A stretch of DNA of 64,000 nucleotides from Saezia sanguinis (GTDB taxonomy: Bacteria > Pseudomonadota > Gammaproteobacteria > Burkholderiales > Burkholderiaceae_C), in assembly GCF_003991585.1 (NCBI RefSeq), contig NZ_PQSP01000001.1:62001-126000 (forward strand), written 5' to 3'. Below are positions 37,569-47,599 of this stretch, piece after piece. The notes beneath the pieces are model-generated. The model did no database searches and had not been told where the DNA came from. It worked only from the letters and a program-made list of their open reading frames with translations. The stretch's first letter is position 1. The number at the start of each line of letters is the position of its first letter. The position numbers and the translations under genes were made by a program.

Positions 37569-38249
37569 TTAAAAGCGGATCTGGGATCTGGGATCATTCG
37601 GATCCAGTCGGGGCTGATTGCCTGATGCCGGGTCAGGCCTGATCGGCTGAATGATCAGCGGCGCTTGTGGCGTCGCTGCTTCATCGTCTGGCTCAGTCAT
37701 CGGCTGCGGCGCCGGGTTCTGATAGGAGGCCGGTAAGCGCGATGTGGCAGGGTATCCTGCCGCGTTCAGGTAATTGTCCCATTCGGCCGAGTTGAAGTTG
37801 CTCAGTGTTTTATTGCCAACCGTCAGGGCTGGAAAGCCGCCGTTATTTGTGCCTGTTTTTTGCTGAAATGCCTGCATGTCTTTGGTTGTATTGACAGTCA
37901 TTTCTACATAAGGCAGGCCGCGGTTTTGCAGCAAAGTCCGCCCGTCATTGCAGGGAGCGCAGTTATTTGTGGTATACAAGGTGAGCGGATAGGTTGAAAA
38001 GGCCTGGCGCACATCTGCCGGCAGTGCGGCAACATCCACCTGAGTGGGTAAGGCTGCAGGCGAAGGCTCTCCGGTAGAGGCGTTTACCGGCTGCACATTC
38101 CTGGCTTGTGCCGGTGGCGTATCTGAATAGGTGACTGTGCCATCCGGAGCGACCGACCGGTAAAGGCCTTGCGCCTGTGCGCCAATGCAAAGACCTGCGA
38201 GCAAACTGCCAGCAAGCAGGTATGAGAGTAACGGACGTTGGTAAATCAT
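37569..38249 (-). CDS. Exported DUF4124 / glutaredoxin-like protein
   Basis: 226 residues. A signal peptide (about 1-26, ending GAQAQ) is followed by a DUF4124-like strand GLYRSVAPDGTVTYSDTPP, a linker, then a thioredoxin/glutaredoxin-like domain (about 85-170) with LYTTNNCAPCNDGRTLLQNRGLPY, whose CAPC is a redox-active pair, and GTNNGGFPALTVGNK with the cis-proline loop. A proline-rich tail (QNPAPQPMTEPDDEAATPQAP) follows. It should act in the periplasm as a thiol redox protein. ATG 38249 starts it; a longer frame upstream has no support. It lies 31 bases after prlC in the same direction. Confidence 0.75.
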   Translation of the reverse strand: MIYQRPLLSYLLAGSLLAGLCIGAQAQGLYRSVAPDGTVTYSDTPPAQARNVQPVNASTGEPSPAALPTQVDVAALPADVRQAFSTYPLTLYTTNNCAPCNDGRTLLQNRGLPYVEMTVNTTKDMQAFQQKTGTNNGGFPALTVGNKTLSNFNSAEWDNYLNAAGYPATSRLPASYQNPAPQPMTEPDDEAATPQAPLIIQPIRPDPASGNQPRLDPNDPRSQIRF

Positions 38250-38280
38250 AATGCTCTCGTGAGTGACAAATACTTTGATT

Positions 38281-40380
38281 TTAATACGAAATTTCCGAAT
38301 CGACCATTCCCTGATGGCGCAGTAGCGCATTTATGCTGGGTTCGCGTCCCCGGAACGCTTTAAATGACGCCATTGCCGGGCGGGAACCGCCTTGTTCTAG
38401 AATCTCGCGGCGGTAGCGTAATCCGGTCTGCGGATCAACGATCTGCCCGTTCTTTTGGGCCTGTTCTTCAAAAGCGGCATAGGCATCCGCAGAGAGAACT
38501 TCAGCCCATTTGTAGCTGTAATAGCCGGCTGCGTAGCCTCCTGCGAAGATATGCGAGAAGCTGTTTTGAAAGCGGTTGTACCCAGGCGGAATCATGACGG
38601 CCACTTCCTGTCTGACTTCGTCGAGCAGTTGCTGCACAGTCTGGGTCGCAGGGTCGTAGCTGGCGTGCAGCAGCATATCAAACAATGAAAACTCGATTTG
38701 GCGTACCGTTTGCATGCCGCTTTGGAAATTTTTGGCCGCCAGCATTTTTTCATAAAGTGCCCGCGGCAGGGCTTCCCCGGTATCGACATGGGCAGTAATG
38801 TGTTTGAGCACGTCCCATTCCCAGCAGAAGTTTTCCATGAACTGACTGGGCAGTTCGACTGCATCCCACTCGACGCCGGAGATTCCGGATACGTCCAGTT
38901 CATTGATTTGCGTCAGCATGTGATGCAGTCCATGGCCGAATTCGTGAAACGTGGTGATGACGTCATCATGCGTCAGCAAGGGCGGTTTGCCATCAATGCC
39001 ACTGGCGAAGTTGCATACCAACTGGGCTACCGGGGTTTGCAGTTGTCCGTTGTCCGGGCGCAACCAGCGGCCACGCACGTCATCCATCCAGGCGCCTCCC
39101 CGTTTGCCCTGGCGCGCGGCCAGATCAGTGTAAAACTGCCCAATCAACTGGCCATTGCGTTCGATCCGGTACAGTTGAACGTGCGAGTCCCAGGTTTGCT
39201 GAGCTGCCGCTGTTTGGTCTTCTGTGATCTGGACATCAAAAAGTGTTTGAACAATGTGGAACAACCCGGCCATGACTTTGGGCTGCGGGAAGTAGGCCTT
39301 GACTTCCTGCTCAGAAAACGCGTAACGTGCTTCCTTGAGTTTTTCGCTTGCGTAGGCACTGTCCCATGCCTGCAATGCTTCGATGCCCAATTGTGTATGG
39401 GCAAATTCGCGCAATTCTTTCAGGTCTTTCTGGGCATAGGGGCGGGCTTTTGAGGCCAGTTCACGCAGGAAGCTGATGACCTGCTGAGGGCTTTCCGCCA
39501 TTTTCATGGCCAGGGATACTTCCCCATAATTGGCATACCCCAGCAGTTGCGCCTCTTCCTGCCGCAATGCAACAATCTGATTGATCAGCGCGGTGTTGTC
39601 ATAACGCGTATCGCCTTTGTCAGAGGCACGGGTCACATAGGCTTTGTAAAGTGTTTCGCGCAGGGCCCGGTTGTCTGCATACTGCATGACCGGGATGTAT
39701 ACCGGGGGTTGCAGGCTCAGGCGCAGGCCGGTCTGGCCTTTGTCCTGTGCGGCCTGCCGCATGGCACTCAGCACGTCCGGTGGAACGCCCTGAAGTTCAT
39801 CTTCAGAGACATACATTTCCCATGCATCGGTTGCATCCAGCAGGTTTTCGGAAAAGCGCTGGGTCAGTTGCGCCATTTCTTCCTGAATCTGGGCAAAGCG
39901 CTGTTTGGCTTCACCCTGCAGTTCCGCGCCGGAAAGCACAAACCCCTTCAAGGCCAGCTCAAGCGCGCGTTTTTGTGCCGCATTCATCTGTGTGTAACCA
40001 TCGGACTGGCGAATGGCTTTGTATTTGGCAAACAGCCGTTCATCCTGTCCTAAGCTGGTCCAGAATTCGGTGATTTTGGGCAGCTCGCTGTTGACAGCCT
40101 GGCGCAGTTCGGGCGTGTCTTTGACGGCTTTGAGATGGCTGACGGCACTCCAGGCACGGCTCAGTCTTTCGGTATGGACGTCAAGCACTTGAGAAATGCC
40201 ATTCCAGGTGGCAGGCGTATCGTCGCTGACCGCACGGGCCAACGCGGCCTGGGCTTTTTGCAACAGATCATCAATGGCCGGAACAACATGCTCAGGCCGG
40301 ATATCTGCAAAACGGGGCAGGTCGGAAAAATCGAGCAAGGGATTCTGGGGGGAATTTTGAATGTCTGCTGAAGCGCTCAT
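38281..40380 (-). CDS. prlC: Oligopeptidase A (M3 zinc metallopeptidase)
   Basis: 699 residues. HEFGHGLHHMLTQ supplies the HExxH zinc ligands and catalytic Glu, and GISGVEWDAVELPSQFMENFCWE follows with the third ligand. It degrades short peptides, including cleaved signal peptides, in the cytosol. It stands 61 bases downstream of folD in the same direction and 31 bases ahead of the exported glutaredoxin gene. Confidence 0.93.
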   Translation of the reverse strand: MSASADIQNSPQNPLLDFSDLPRFADIRPEHVVPAIDDLLQKAQAALARAVSDDTPATWNGISQVLDVHTERLSRAWSAVSHLKAVKDTPELRQAVNSELPKITEFWTSLGQDERLFAKYKAIRQSDGYTQMNAAQKRALELALKGFVLSGAELQGEAKQRFAQIQEEMAQLTQRFSENLLDATDAWEMYVSEDELQGVPPDVLSAMRQAAQDKGQTGLRLSLQPPVYIPVMQYADNRALRETLYKAYVTRASDKGDTRYDNTALINQIVALRQEEAQLLGYANYGEVSLAMKMAESPQQVISFLRELASKARPYAQKDLKELREFAHTQLGIEALQAWDSAYASEKLKEARYAFSEQEVKAYFPQPKVMAGLFHIVQTLFDVQITEDQTAAAQQTWDSHVQLYRIERNGQLIGQFYTDLAARQGKRGGAWMDDVRGRWLRPDNGQLQTPVAQLVCNFASGIDGKPPLLTHDDVITTFHEFGHGLHHMLTQINELDVSGISGVEWDAVELPSQFMENFCWEWDVLKHITAHVDTGEALPRALYEKMLAAKNFQSGMQTVRQIEFSLFDMLLHASYDPATQTVQQLLDEVRQEVAVMIPPGYNRFQNSFSHIFAGGYAAGYYSYKWAEVLSADAYAAFEEQAQKNGQIVDPQTGLRYRREILEQGGSRPAMASFKAFRGREPSINALLRHQGMVDSEISY

Positions 40381-40441
40381 ACCGTTGCGGTTCCTTGTTG
40401 AATGGGCATGGGAAACAAGCGGTTCCCATGCATATATGCCT

Positions 40442-41302
40442 TTATTGGTTTGCTTTTAGCCGGTGCTGTGCCGATTCAATCGTATTGACCAGCAGCATGG
40501 TGATGGTCATTGGCCCAACCCCTCCGGGAACGGGAGTGATCCAGCCGGCAACCTCCTTGACGCTGTCGTAATCCACATCGCCACACAGTTTACCTGTTTC
40601 ATCACGATTCATCCCCACATCAATGACCACAGCACCCGGTTTGACCATGTCTGCCGTGATCAGTTTGGCTTTACCCACTGCTGCAACGATGATGTCGGCA
40701 TCTTTGGTGAAGTGCGACAAATCCGGCGTAGCACTGTGACAGATGGTGACGGTTGCGCTTTTTTCAAGCAGCATCAGTGCCATGGGCTTGCCGACGATGT
40801 TGGAGCGGCCGATGACAACAGCATGTTTGCCTTTGATCGGGTAGCCGATGGACTTGAGCATTTCCATGCAGCCAGCCGGTGTGCAGGGGCGAAAACCTGT
40901 CAGCCCCGTTAACAGCGCACCGGCACTGGCGACGTGAAAGCCGTCGACGTCTTTTTGCGGCGAAATGGCTTCGATGACCTTGTGTGCATCAATGTGCTTC
41001 GGTAGGGGCAGTTGGACCAGAATGCCGTCAATATCTGCCGCAGCATTCAGCCGCGCGATATGTTGCAACAGTTCGGTTTCGGTAATAGTTTGCGGATAGC
41101 GCTCCAGTACCGAGTGAATACCTGTTTGCTCACATGCTTTGACTTTGTTGGCCACGTACACCTGTGAGGCCGGATTGTCTCCGACCAGAATCACTGCCAG
41201 CCCCGGCTGATGGCCGGCCTGGGTCAGTTGTTGTGCCTGGCTGGTAATTTGCCCGCGCAGTTGTTGAGCTAATGCTTTTCCGTCGATGATTTGTGCAGTC
41301 AT
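40442..41302 (-). CDS. folD: Methylenetetrahydrofolate dehydrogenase/cyclohydrolase
   Basis: 286 residues. It interconverts 5,10-methylene-, methenyl- and 10-formyl-tetrahydrofolate. Motifs include [23 protein letters not shown] with the catalytic lysine, [12 protein letters not shown], and [17 protein letters not shown] for NADP binding, then VGMNR and [26 protein letters not shown]. The ATG at 41302 starts [14 protein letters not shown]; the in-frame extension upstream to 41344 is not supported. It lies 122 bases after the response regulator, possibly within its transcript. Confidence 0.94.
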   Translation of the reverse strand: MTAQIIDGKALAQQLRGQITSQAQQLTQAGHQPGLAVILVGDNPASQVYVANKVKACEQTGIHSVLERYPQTITETELLQHIARLNAAADIDGILVQLPLPKHIDAHKVIEAISPQKDVDGFHVASAGALLTGLTGFRPCTPAGCMEMLKSIGYPIKGKHAVVIGRSNIVGKPMALMLLEKSATVTICHSATPDLSHFTKDADIIVAAVGKAKLITADMVKPGAVVIDVGMNRDETGKLCGDVDYDSVKEVAGWITPVPGGVGPMTITMLLVNTIESAQHRLKANQ

Positions 41303-41424
41303 GTGATGTGCCGTAATGGAAGTTGTCAAAAATATGGAACGCACTTGCTCAAATGCCTGGCAGCAGATGGGAAAGTGCGTTCAGTTCAACCTGCCAAAGG
41401 CCTCTGGGGCCGGCAGGCTGGTTG

Positions 41425-42039
41425 TTAGCTGGGTTTATTGGCCAATACCACTTTCAGCAGGTCAGCCACGGTGTTGGCGCTCAATTTTTCCATGATGTTG
41501 GCGCGGTGCGCTTCCACCGTTTTGATGCTGATGCCAAGGTCGTCAGCAATCTGTTTGTTCAGCCGGCCGGCAACAATGCGTTCAAGCACCTGGGCTTCGC
41601 GTGATGTCAGGCGGGAGAGCAGCGCTTCGCGGGTGGCGGCTTCCTGTTGTGCGGCAAATGCCGTCAAAGCCTGCTCCTGCATGCGTTGAATCAAGGGAAT
41701 CAGCTCTTCTTCATTAAAAGGCTTTTGAATGAAGTCAACCGCGCCTTTTTTCATGGTTTCCACTGCCATGGGAACATCGCCATGACCTGTGATGAATGTC
41801 AGGGGAATCGGGTGGTTCATTTCGATGAGCTTGTTTTGCAGGTCCAGGCCACTCATGCCATTCATACGGATGTCGGCAATCAGGCAGGCGACTTCTTTGG
41901 GGTCAAAACGTGCGAGAAAGGTTTCCGCACTTTCAAAACTTCGTACACGAAATCCCTGGCTTTCTAACAACCACTGCAGAGAATCACGAACGGCTTCATC
42001 ATCATCAACGACGTATACAATGCCTTTTTTTTGGGTCAT
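41425..42039 (-). CDS. FixJ-like response regulator
   Basis: 204 residues: a receiver domain (DDDEAVRDSL with the acidic pocket at 12-14, phospho-acceptor Asp56 in LIADIRMNG, Lys in FIQKPF) and a C-terminal LuxR-type HTH (LTSREAQVLERIVAGRLNKQIADDLGISIKTVEAHRANIMEKL). Homologues read outputs of sensors tied to oxygen, C4-dicarboxylates or other signals; the target cannot be inferred. It overlaps its sensor gene by 4 bases (42036-42039) and is convergent with nothing: folD follows. It stands beside the divergent aceE operon. Confidence 0.93.
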   Translation of the reverse strand: MTQKKGIVYVVDDDEAVRDSLQWLLESQGFRVRSFESAETFLARFDPKEVACLIADIRMNGMSGLDLQNKLIEMNHPIPLTFITGHGDVPMAVETMKKGAVDFIQKPFNEEELIPLIQRMQEQALTAFAAQQEAATREALLSRLTSREAQVLERIVAGRLNKQIADDLGISIKTVEAHRANIMEKLSANTVADLLKVVLANKPS

Positions 42040-44597
42040 GGTGCCTCATCCGTAAAAAGGTTGGAATGTAAAATGGAATCATGCTGAATGGCTGTGTACT
42101 CTTGCGTAGTCGGTAAAGAGAACGCGAAACGACAGCCTGTCAACTGATTCTGTTGGTATAAATTTTCAATCCGCAGCCGACCACCATGTGATTCTATGAT
42201 GGAGCGGCATAAGTTCAAACCAATACCCAATCCGTTGTTTTTGGTTGTGTAAAAGGCCTCAAACATATGCTCTAGTGTATCAGGGGCGATTCCGGTGCCG
42301 GTGTCGCTGACGCTAAACTCTACTGCTTTAATGGTTCCTTTGTCGGAGCTCCGCTTGACCTGAAGATCAATTCGCCGTTGTTCCGGCGGACGTTGCGCCT
42401 GTTCGATGGCTTCTGTGGCGTTGCGGATCAGGTTCAGCAGGACCTGTTCGATCAGAATGGGGTCGACAACCAGAGCGGGCAAATCGCTGTCAACCTCCAC
42501 ATGCAACTGGATGTTGCGGCGGCGCGCATCAATTTCAGAGAGTTCCTGTACGTTTTCGATGATGTCGTCTATTGGCGATAGGGTACGGTTCGGGTCGCTC
42601 TTTTTGACAAAGGAGCGGATACGCTGAATCACCAGCCCGGCCCGCAATGCCTGTTTGGAGGTTTTTTCGAGCGTAGCAATCAGGTCCTGCTGCGGCAGGA
42701 TGTCTTGTTTAATGCGGCTGATCAGGCCGGTACAGTAGTTGCTGATGGCGGTCAGGGGCTGGGTCAGCTCATGGGCCAGCGAAGAGGCCATTTCACCCAT
42801 GGTGGTCAGCCGGTTGGCATCCTGCGCGCGTGCGGCCTGAATGGCGGCCTGCTCCTGGGCACGGTGGCGTTCAGTGATGTCGGTGGCAATCAGCATCTGC
42901 GCCAGGCGGCCGTCCACCCAGGGCAGGTAGCGGCTGCGGACTTCGACCCAGCGGTTAATTGACGCTACATAAATCTCATTGTATTTTTTGCTGTAATCGA
43001 GCAGGTCTTCTTTGGGTAGGCCGGCAAATTCATCCACCCCGTCATCTTCGGCAACTTCCTCAATAACGGCAGAACGGTTGGCTTCGCCGGCCAAAATGAA
43101 ATGCCCGCGTGCATCATTGCCAAACAGGTGGCGGTAAGAACGGTTGGCAAACAGCAGTTCCTGTGAGCCGACGGCAACCACCGAGATGGCGGAGTCCAGC
43201 GCCTCAAGAACTGTGGTAAAGCGCTGCCCTGTCAGCGACAGTTCTTCCCGGATGCGTTTGGCCTCGGAAATGTCGGTCACCGCGGTCATCCATCCTGTAT
43301 GGTGGCCTTGCCCGTCAATGAGCGGGGAGACATAAAGGCGCGCATAAAACAATTCACCATTGCGGCGCTGGAGCTGTACTTCGTAGCCGGTTGCCAGCGG
43401 GGTGCCGGATATTTCATCCTGTATGGTTTCGTGCAGTTCGTCCAGGTTATGCTGGGGCCAGTAAGGGTAGGGTGGCATGCACCCGACCAGCGCCTCTTCG
43501 CTGTAACCGGTCATGCGGCAAAACGCCGGGTTGACATAGGTGATCCGCCCGGTCATATCCAGCGTTCGCATGCCTGTGACCATGGAGTTTTCCATGGCAC
43601 GGCGGAAATTGGTTTCCTGCTGCATGGCCCGCTGCACTTTGATGCGCTGGTGGGTGTGGCGCCAGTTCAGTAGCAGCAACGTGACAATGAAGAAACACAG
43701 GCACACGGCAAACCAGAACAGCACGCTGGCTGCCAGCGTCTGCGAGGCACGAATGTGCTGCACGTAAACCATCAACTGTTTGCCAACCGGCCCTATGGCA
43801 ACGCCGTAACTTGGCGGCTGGTTGTGCTTTCTTTCATACAGCGTGCGTGCATTGGGGTTGGTGGTTGCCAGAATTTTGTCGTTTTCACCCTGGAACCAGA
43901 TGGTGGAGTACAGCGATATTTCTGCCGGTATCTGGCTGCGCAGCAAACGGTCCAGGTCGTAAGTGGCGGTCAGAATGCCCTGCGGGTGGCGGTTATTTGG
44001 AATCAAGACACTGCTGTTCATTGTGGCAGCCGTGTCAGGGGATAATATTTCAGGCGTACTGTAAAAGAACGGCAGGCGTATGATGGTAGAGGTGGCCGAT
44101 GAGTTCTGCTGCACAGAGGAAATGCCTGCGGCATTGATATGCTGAACACTTTCCGGAACAGCCGTGTTTTCCGTCAGATGGTAGCTGTAAATCTGGCCAG
44201 CGTTCAGATCGTGCCAGTAGAGTGCAATAATCTCAGGATGATCTGCCATGAACACAGGCGCCAGATCTGTCAATGTAGCGGCTTTATCTCTGGTTCGGCT
44301 GATATCGGTTGCCATGCTTTGCAGGCTGTCTTCATTGCCGATCAGGCGCAGGCGGATCTGCTGCTGGATGGTTTCTGCACTTTGCCGTGTGGTGACCAGT
44401 TCTCTTTCCCGTTCCTCATTGTTAAGGTACCAGAATGTCAGCATGATCACAATGAAAAAGATAATCACTGCCAGCAAGGGGGTCAGCGCAATGATTCTGT
44501 CCTGTTTGTTGGACGACAGATTAGTCCACCAGTGCAACCAGTTGGATGGTTTGGGTGTGGTGGCTGTTTCTGGTGAATCGGTGGGTGTATCGGACAT
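42036..44597 (-). CDS. PAS-domain sensor histidine kinase
   Basis: 853 residues. N-terminal helix (about 35-58, LLAVIIFFIVIMLTFWYL), a periplasmic sensing region of about 245 residues, a second helix (VLFWFAVCLCFFIVTLLLLNW), a PAS domain (FRRAMENSMVTGMRTLDMTGRITYVNPAF), a PAC-like stretch, a second PAS-like unit and then kinase core. Phospho-His609 in MASSLAHELTQPL, an N box LLNLIRNATEAIE, G1 VSDTGTGIAP and G2 GLGIGLNLCRSIIESHGG are complete. The organisation is like CHASE/DctB- or FixL-type kinases. It is coupled to the regulator by a 4-base overlap and diverges from aceE across a 241-base gap, so it may regulate the pyruvate dehydrogenase operon or itself (inference). Confidence 0.93.
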   Translation of the reverse strand: MSDTPTDSPETATTPKPSNWLHWWTNLSSNKQDRIIALTPLLAVIIFFIVIMLTFWYLNNEERERELVTTRQSAETIQQQIRLRLIGNEDSLQSMATDISRTRDKAATLTDLAPVFMADHPEIIALYWHDLNAGQIYSYHLTENTAVPESVQHINAAGISSVQQNSSATSTIIRLPFFYSTPEILSPDTAATMNSSVLIPNNRHPQGILTATYDLDRLLRSQIPAEISLYSTIWFQGENDKILATTNPNARTLYERKHNQPPSYGVAIGPVGKQLMVYVQHIRASQTLAASVLFWFAVCLCFFIVTLLLLNWRHTHQRIKVQRAMQQETNFRRAMENSMVTGMRTLDMTGRITYVNPAFCRMTGYSEEALVGCMPPYPYWPQHNLDELHETIQDEISGTPLATGYEVQLQRRNGELFYARLYVSPLIDGQGHHTGWMTAVTDISEAKRIREELSLTGQRFTTVLEALDSAISVVAVGSQELLFANRSYRHLFGNDARGHFILAGEANRSAVIEEVAEDDGVDEFAGLPKEDLLDYSKKYNEIYVASINRWVEVRSRYLPWVDGRLAQMLIATDITERHRAQEQAAIQAARAQDANRLTTMGEMASSLAHELTQPLTAISNYCTGLISRIKQDILPQQDLIATLEKTSKQALRAGLVIQRIRSFVKKSDPNRTLSPIDDIIENVQELSEIDARRRNIQLHVEVDSDLPALVVDPILIEQVLLNLIRNATEAIEQAQRPPEQRRIDLQVKRSSDKGTIKAVEFSVSDTGTGIAPDTLEHMFEAFYTTKNNGLGIGLNLCRSIIESHGGRLRIENLYQQNQLTGCRFAFSLPTTQEYTAIQHDSILHSNLFTDEAP

Positions 44598-44788
44598 GAG
44601 GGGGAAAGTGTTCCAGTCGCGGTGTCTGCATATTGTAGGATAGCACGGATATGAATTTCATAAATTTCACAATATGAAAATATATATCATAATTTGAAAT
44701 ATTGAGGATAGGATATTCAAAACTGGTTTATGATTGGCAGATCGCCAGATCTGGTAACCATAAGTCGCAGCTTCTGGCATCAACAAGT

Positions 44789-44813
44789 GTTCCACACCCT
44801 ATAAATGTGGGAC
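44789..44813 (+). promoter_or_regulatory. Hairpin/inverted repeat in the aceE leader
   Basis: GTTCCACA (44789-44796) pairs with TGTGGGAC (44806-44813), one G-U pair, 9-base loop, 13 bases before the ribosome binding site. It could be an operator for a pyruvate-sensing regulator or an RNA hairpin; only the repeat is seen. Confidence 0.35.
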
Positions 44814-44838
44814 CTACCAAAATATAGGAGAGGTGGCA

Positions 44839-47556
44839 ATGTCGGCAATCCCAGAATATATTCTAGGCGCTGGAGCGGGCAAGGACGAAGATCCAACAGA
44901 AACCCGTGAATGGCTTGAGGCAATGGCAGCAGTCATTGAAAGTGAAGGCAAAGAACGTGCGCATTTTCTGCTGGAGCAGATGCTGGAAGAAGCCAGGCAG
45001 CACGGCATTGATCTGCCTTTTTCAGCAACAACCGGTTATGTGAATACGATTGAGCCCGAAAACGAAGAAAAGTCTCCGGGTAATCTTTTTCTGGAAGGCC
45101 GCCTGCGTGCCTACATGCGCTGGAACGCCATGGCGATGGTGGTCAAAGCCAACCGCCTGCATCCGGAAGATGGCGGTGACCTGGGCGGGCATATTTCTTC
45201 CTATGCGTCGGTTGCGACGATGTTTGAAACCGGTTTCAACCATTTCTGGCATGGCGACCAGGATGGCAATGGCGGCGACCTGCTGTATTTTCAGGGCCAC
45301 TCCGCTCCGGGGGTGTATGCCCGCGCGTTTCTGGAAGGGCGTTTGAGCGAAGAAAACCTGCTGAACTTCCGCCAGGAAGTGCATGGCAAAGGGTTGTCGA
45401 GCTACCCGCATCCCAAGCTGATGCACAATTTCTGGCAGTTCCCGACGGTGTCCATGGGGCTGGGCCCGATCATGGCAATTTACCAGGCGCGTTTCCTCAA
45501 ATACCTGCATGCGCGCGGCATTGCGGATACATCCAAGCGCAAGGTCTGGGTATTTTGCGGTGACGGTGAAATGGACGAGCCTGAATCCCGTGGTGCTATC
45601 GGGCTGGCTGCACGTGAAGGGCTGGATAACCTGATTTTTGTCATCAACTGCAACCTGCAGCGTCTGGATGGCCCGGTGCGCGGCAATGGCAAAATCATTC
45701 AGGAACTGGAAGGTGAGTTCCGTGGTGCCGGCTGGAACGTGCTCAAGTTGATTTGGGGCAGTTACTGGGACCCGCTGCTGGCGCGCGATAAAGACGGCGC
45801 TTTGCGCAAGCTGATGATGGATACCAATGATGGTGAATATCAGGCCTGCAAAGCCAATGATGGCGCTTATGTGCGCAAGCACTTCTTTGGCAAGGACCCG
45901 CGGACCTTGAAGATGGTGGAGCACATGAGTGATGATGCCATCTGGAGCCTGCAGCGTGGGGGGCATGATCCGCGCAAAGTGTATGCAGCTTTTGCCAGAG
46001 CCAGCAAGCATGTCGGGCAGCCGACGGTACTGCTGGTGAAAACCATCAAAGGTTACGGCATGGGTAAGAGCGGTGAGGGTAAAAACATTGCGCACCAGGT
46101 GAAGAAGCTCACGGACTTTGATATCAAGGCTTTCCGCGATCGCTTTAACATTCCGGTGCCGGATGAAAAAATTTCTGAAATTCCATTTTGCAAGCCGGAA
46201 GAAAATACGCCGGAGATGGAGTATCTGCATTCACGCCGCAAAAACCTTGGAGGATATTTGCCAGAGCGCCGGACCAAGTCGGACGAAAGCTTTACGGTGC
46301 CATCCATGGATGCATTCAAGGCGGTGCTGGAGCCTTCTGGAGAAGGGCACTCCATTTCCACCACCCAGGCATTTGTACGTTTCCTGAACCAGTTGTTGCG
46401 TGACAAGGCCCTGGGCCCGCGTGTGGTGCCGATTCTGGTGGATGAGGCACGTACCTTCGGTATGGAAGGGTTGTTCCGCCAGATCGGTATTTACAACCCG
46501 GCAGGCCAGCAGTACACCCCGGTGGACCGTGACCAGGTGATGTATTACCGTGAAGATGTCGCCGGCCAGGTGCTGCAAGAGGGTATTAACGAAGCGGGTG
46601 GCACCAGTTCATGGATTGCCGCGGCCACATCGTATTCGTCCAACAACCGCATCATGCTGCCGTTCTATGTGTTTTATTCGATGTTCGGCTTCCAGCGGGT
46701 GGGAGACCTGATCTGGGCCGCGGGTGATATGCAGGCCAGGGGCTTTTTGCTGGGTGGCACTTCAGGCCGCACCACACTCAACGGCGAAGGGCTGCAACAC
46801 GAAGACGGACACAGCCACATGATTGCTGCGACCGTACCGAACTGTGTCAGCTATGACCCGGCGTATGCACATGAAGTAGCCATCATCATGCATGATGGCC
46901 TGAAACGCATGGTGGAAAAACAGGACAATGTGTTTTACTACATCACGCTGCTCAATGAAAACTATGCACAGCCCGGGCTGAAACCAGGTACCGAAGAGCA
47001 CATCATCAAAGGCATGTATCTGCTCGAAGAAGGCCAAGCGCCGAAGAAGGGTGCGCCCATGGTGAACCTGATGGGCTCAGGCTCCATCATGCGTGAATCG
47101 GTTGCAGCGAAAAAACTGCTCGAAGATGACTGGGGCATTGGCGCCAACCTGTGGAGCTGCCCGAGCTTTACCGAGCTGGCCCGTGATGGCCGTGCGGCAG
47201 AGCGCTGGAACATGTTGCATCCGGATCAGCCTGAGCGCCAGCCGTTTGTGACCGAGCAGTTGAGCGGACATGCCGGCCCGGTGGTGGCTTCGACCGACTA
47301 TGTGCGTGCCTATCCGGAGCAGATCCGTGCGTTCCTGCCCCAGGGGCGTACGTTCAAGGTGCTTGGAACGGATGGCTTTGGCCGCAGTGATTTCCGTACC
47401 CGGCTGCGGGAGCATTTTGAGATCAACCGTCACTATATTGTGGTTGCCGCTTTGAAAGCGTTGGCAGAAGAAGGTACTTTGCCGGTGGCAAAGGTCACGG
47501 AAGCCATTCGCAAATATGGACTGGATACAGACAAACTGGATCCCTTGTACGCCTGA
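44839..47556 (+). CDS. aceE: Pyruvate dehydrogenase E1 component (homodimeric)
   Basis: 905 residues, the typical length. It decarboxylates pyruvate with thiamine pyrophosphate and reductively acetylates the lipoyl group of E2. Visible are GHISSYASVATMFETGFNHFW, the TPP motif beginning GDGEMDEPESRGAIGLAAREG and ending NCNLQRLDGP, and GGTSGRTTLNGEGLQHEDGHSH. ATG at 44839 is chosen over GTG 44833: AGGAG (44826-44830) sits 8 bases before it. It heads the aceE-aceF-lpdA operon. Confidence 0.95.
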   Translation: MSAIPEYILGAGAGKDEDPTETREWLEAMAAVIESEGKERAHFLLEQMLEEARQHGIDLPFSATTGYVNTIEPENEEKSPGNLFLEGRLRAYMRWNAMAMVVKANRLHPEDGGDLGGHISSYASVATMFETGFNHFWHGDQDGNGGDLLYFQGHSAPGVYARAFLEGRLSEENLLNFRQEVHGKGLSSYPHPKLMHNFWQFPTVSMGLGPIMAIYQARFLKYLHARGIADTSKRKVWVFCGDGEMDEPESRGAIGLAAREGLDNLIFVINCNLQRLDGPVRGNGKIIQELEGEFRGAGWNVLKLIWGSYWDPLLARDKDGALRKLMMDTNDGEYQACKANDGAYVRKHFFGKDPRTLKMVEHMSDDAIWSLQRGGHDPRKVYAAFARASKHVGQPTVLLVKTIKGYGMGKSGEGKNIAHQVKKLTDFDIKAFRDRFNIPVPDEKISEIPFCKPEENTPEMEYLHSRRKNLGGYLPERRTKSDESFTVPSMDAFKAVLEPSGEGHSISTTQAFVRFLNQLLRDKALGPRVVPILVDEARTFGMEGLFRQIGIYNPAGQQYTPVDRDQVMYYREDVAGQVLQEGINEAGGTSSWIAAATSYSSNNRIMLPFYVFYSMFGFQRVGDLIWAAGDMQARGFLLGGTSGRTTLNGEGLQHEDGHSHMIAATVPNCVSYDPAYAHEVAIIMHDGLKRMVEKQDNVFYYITLLNENYAQPGLKPGTEEHIIKGMYLLEEGQAPKKGAPMVNLMGSGSIMRESVAAKKLLEDDWGIGANLWSCPSFTELARDGRAAERWNMLHPDQPERQPFVTEQLSGHAGPVVASTDYVRAYPEQIRAFLPQGRTFKVLGTDGFGRSDFRTRLREHFEINRHYIVVAALKALAEEGTLPVAKVTEAIRKYGLDTDKLDPLYA

Positions 47557-47599
47557 TTCCTGTGATCAGTCAATCAATTCATAAGAAAGAGGCAAACAA

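Noticed and set aside
45022..46230. 402-residue frame antisense to aceE
   Set aside because: Mirror of aceE; no recognisable motif.
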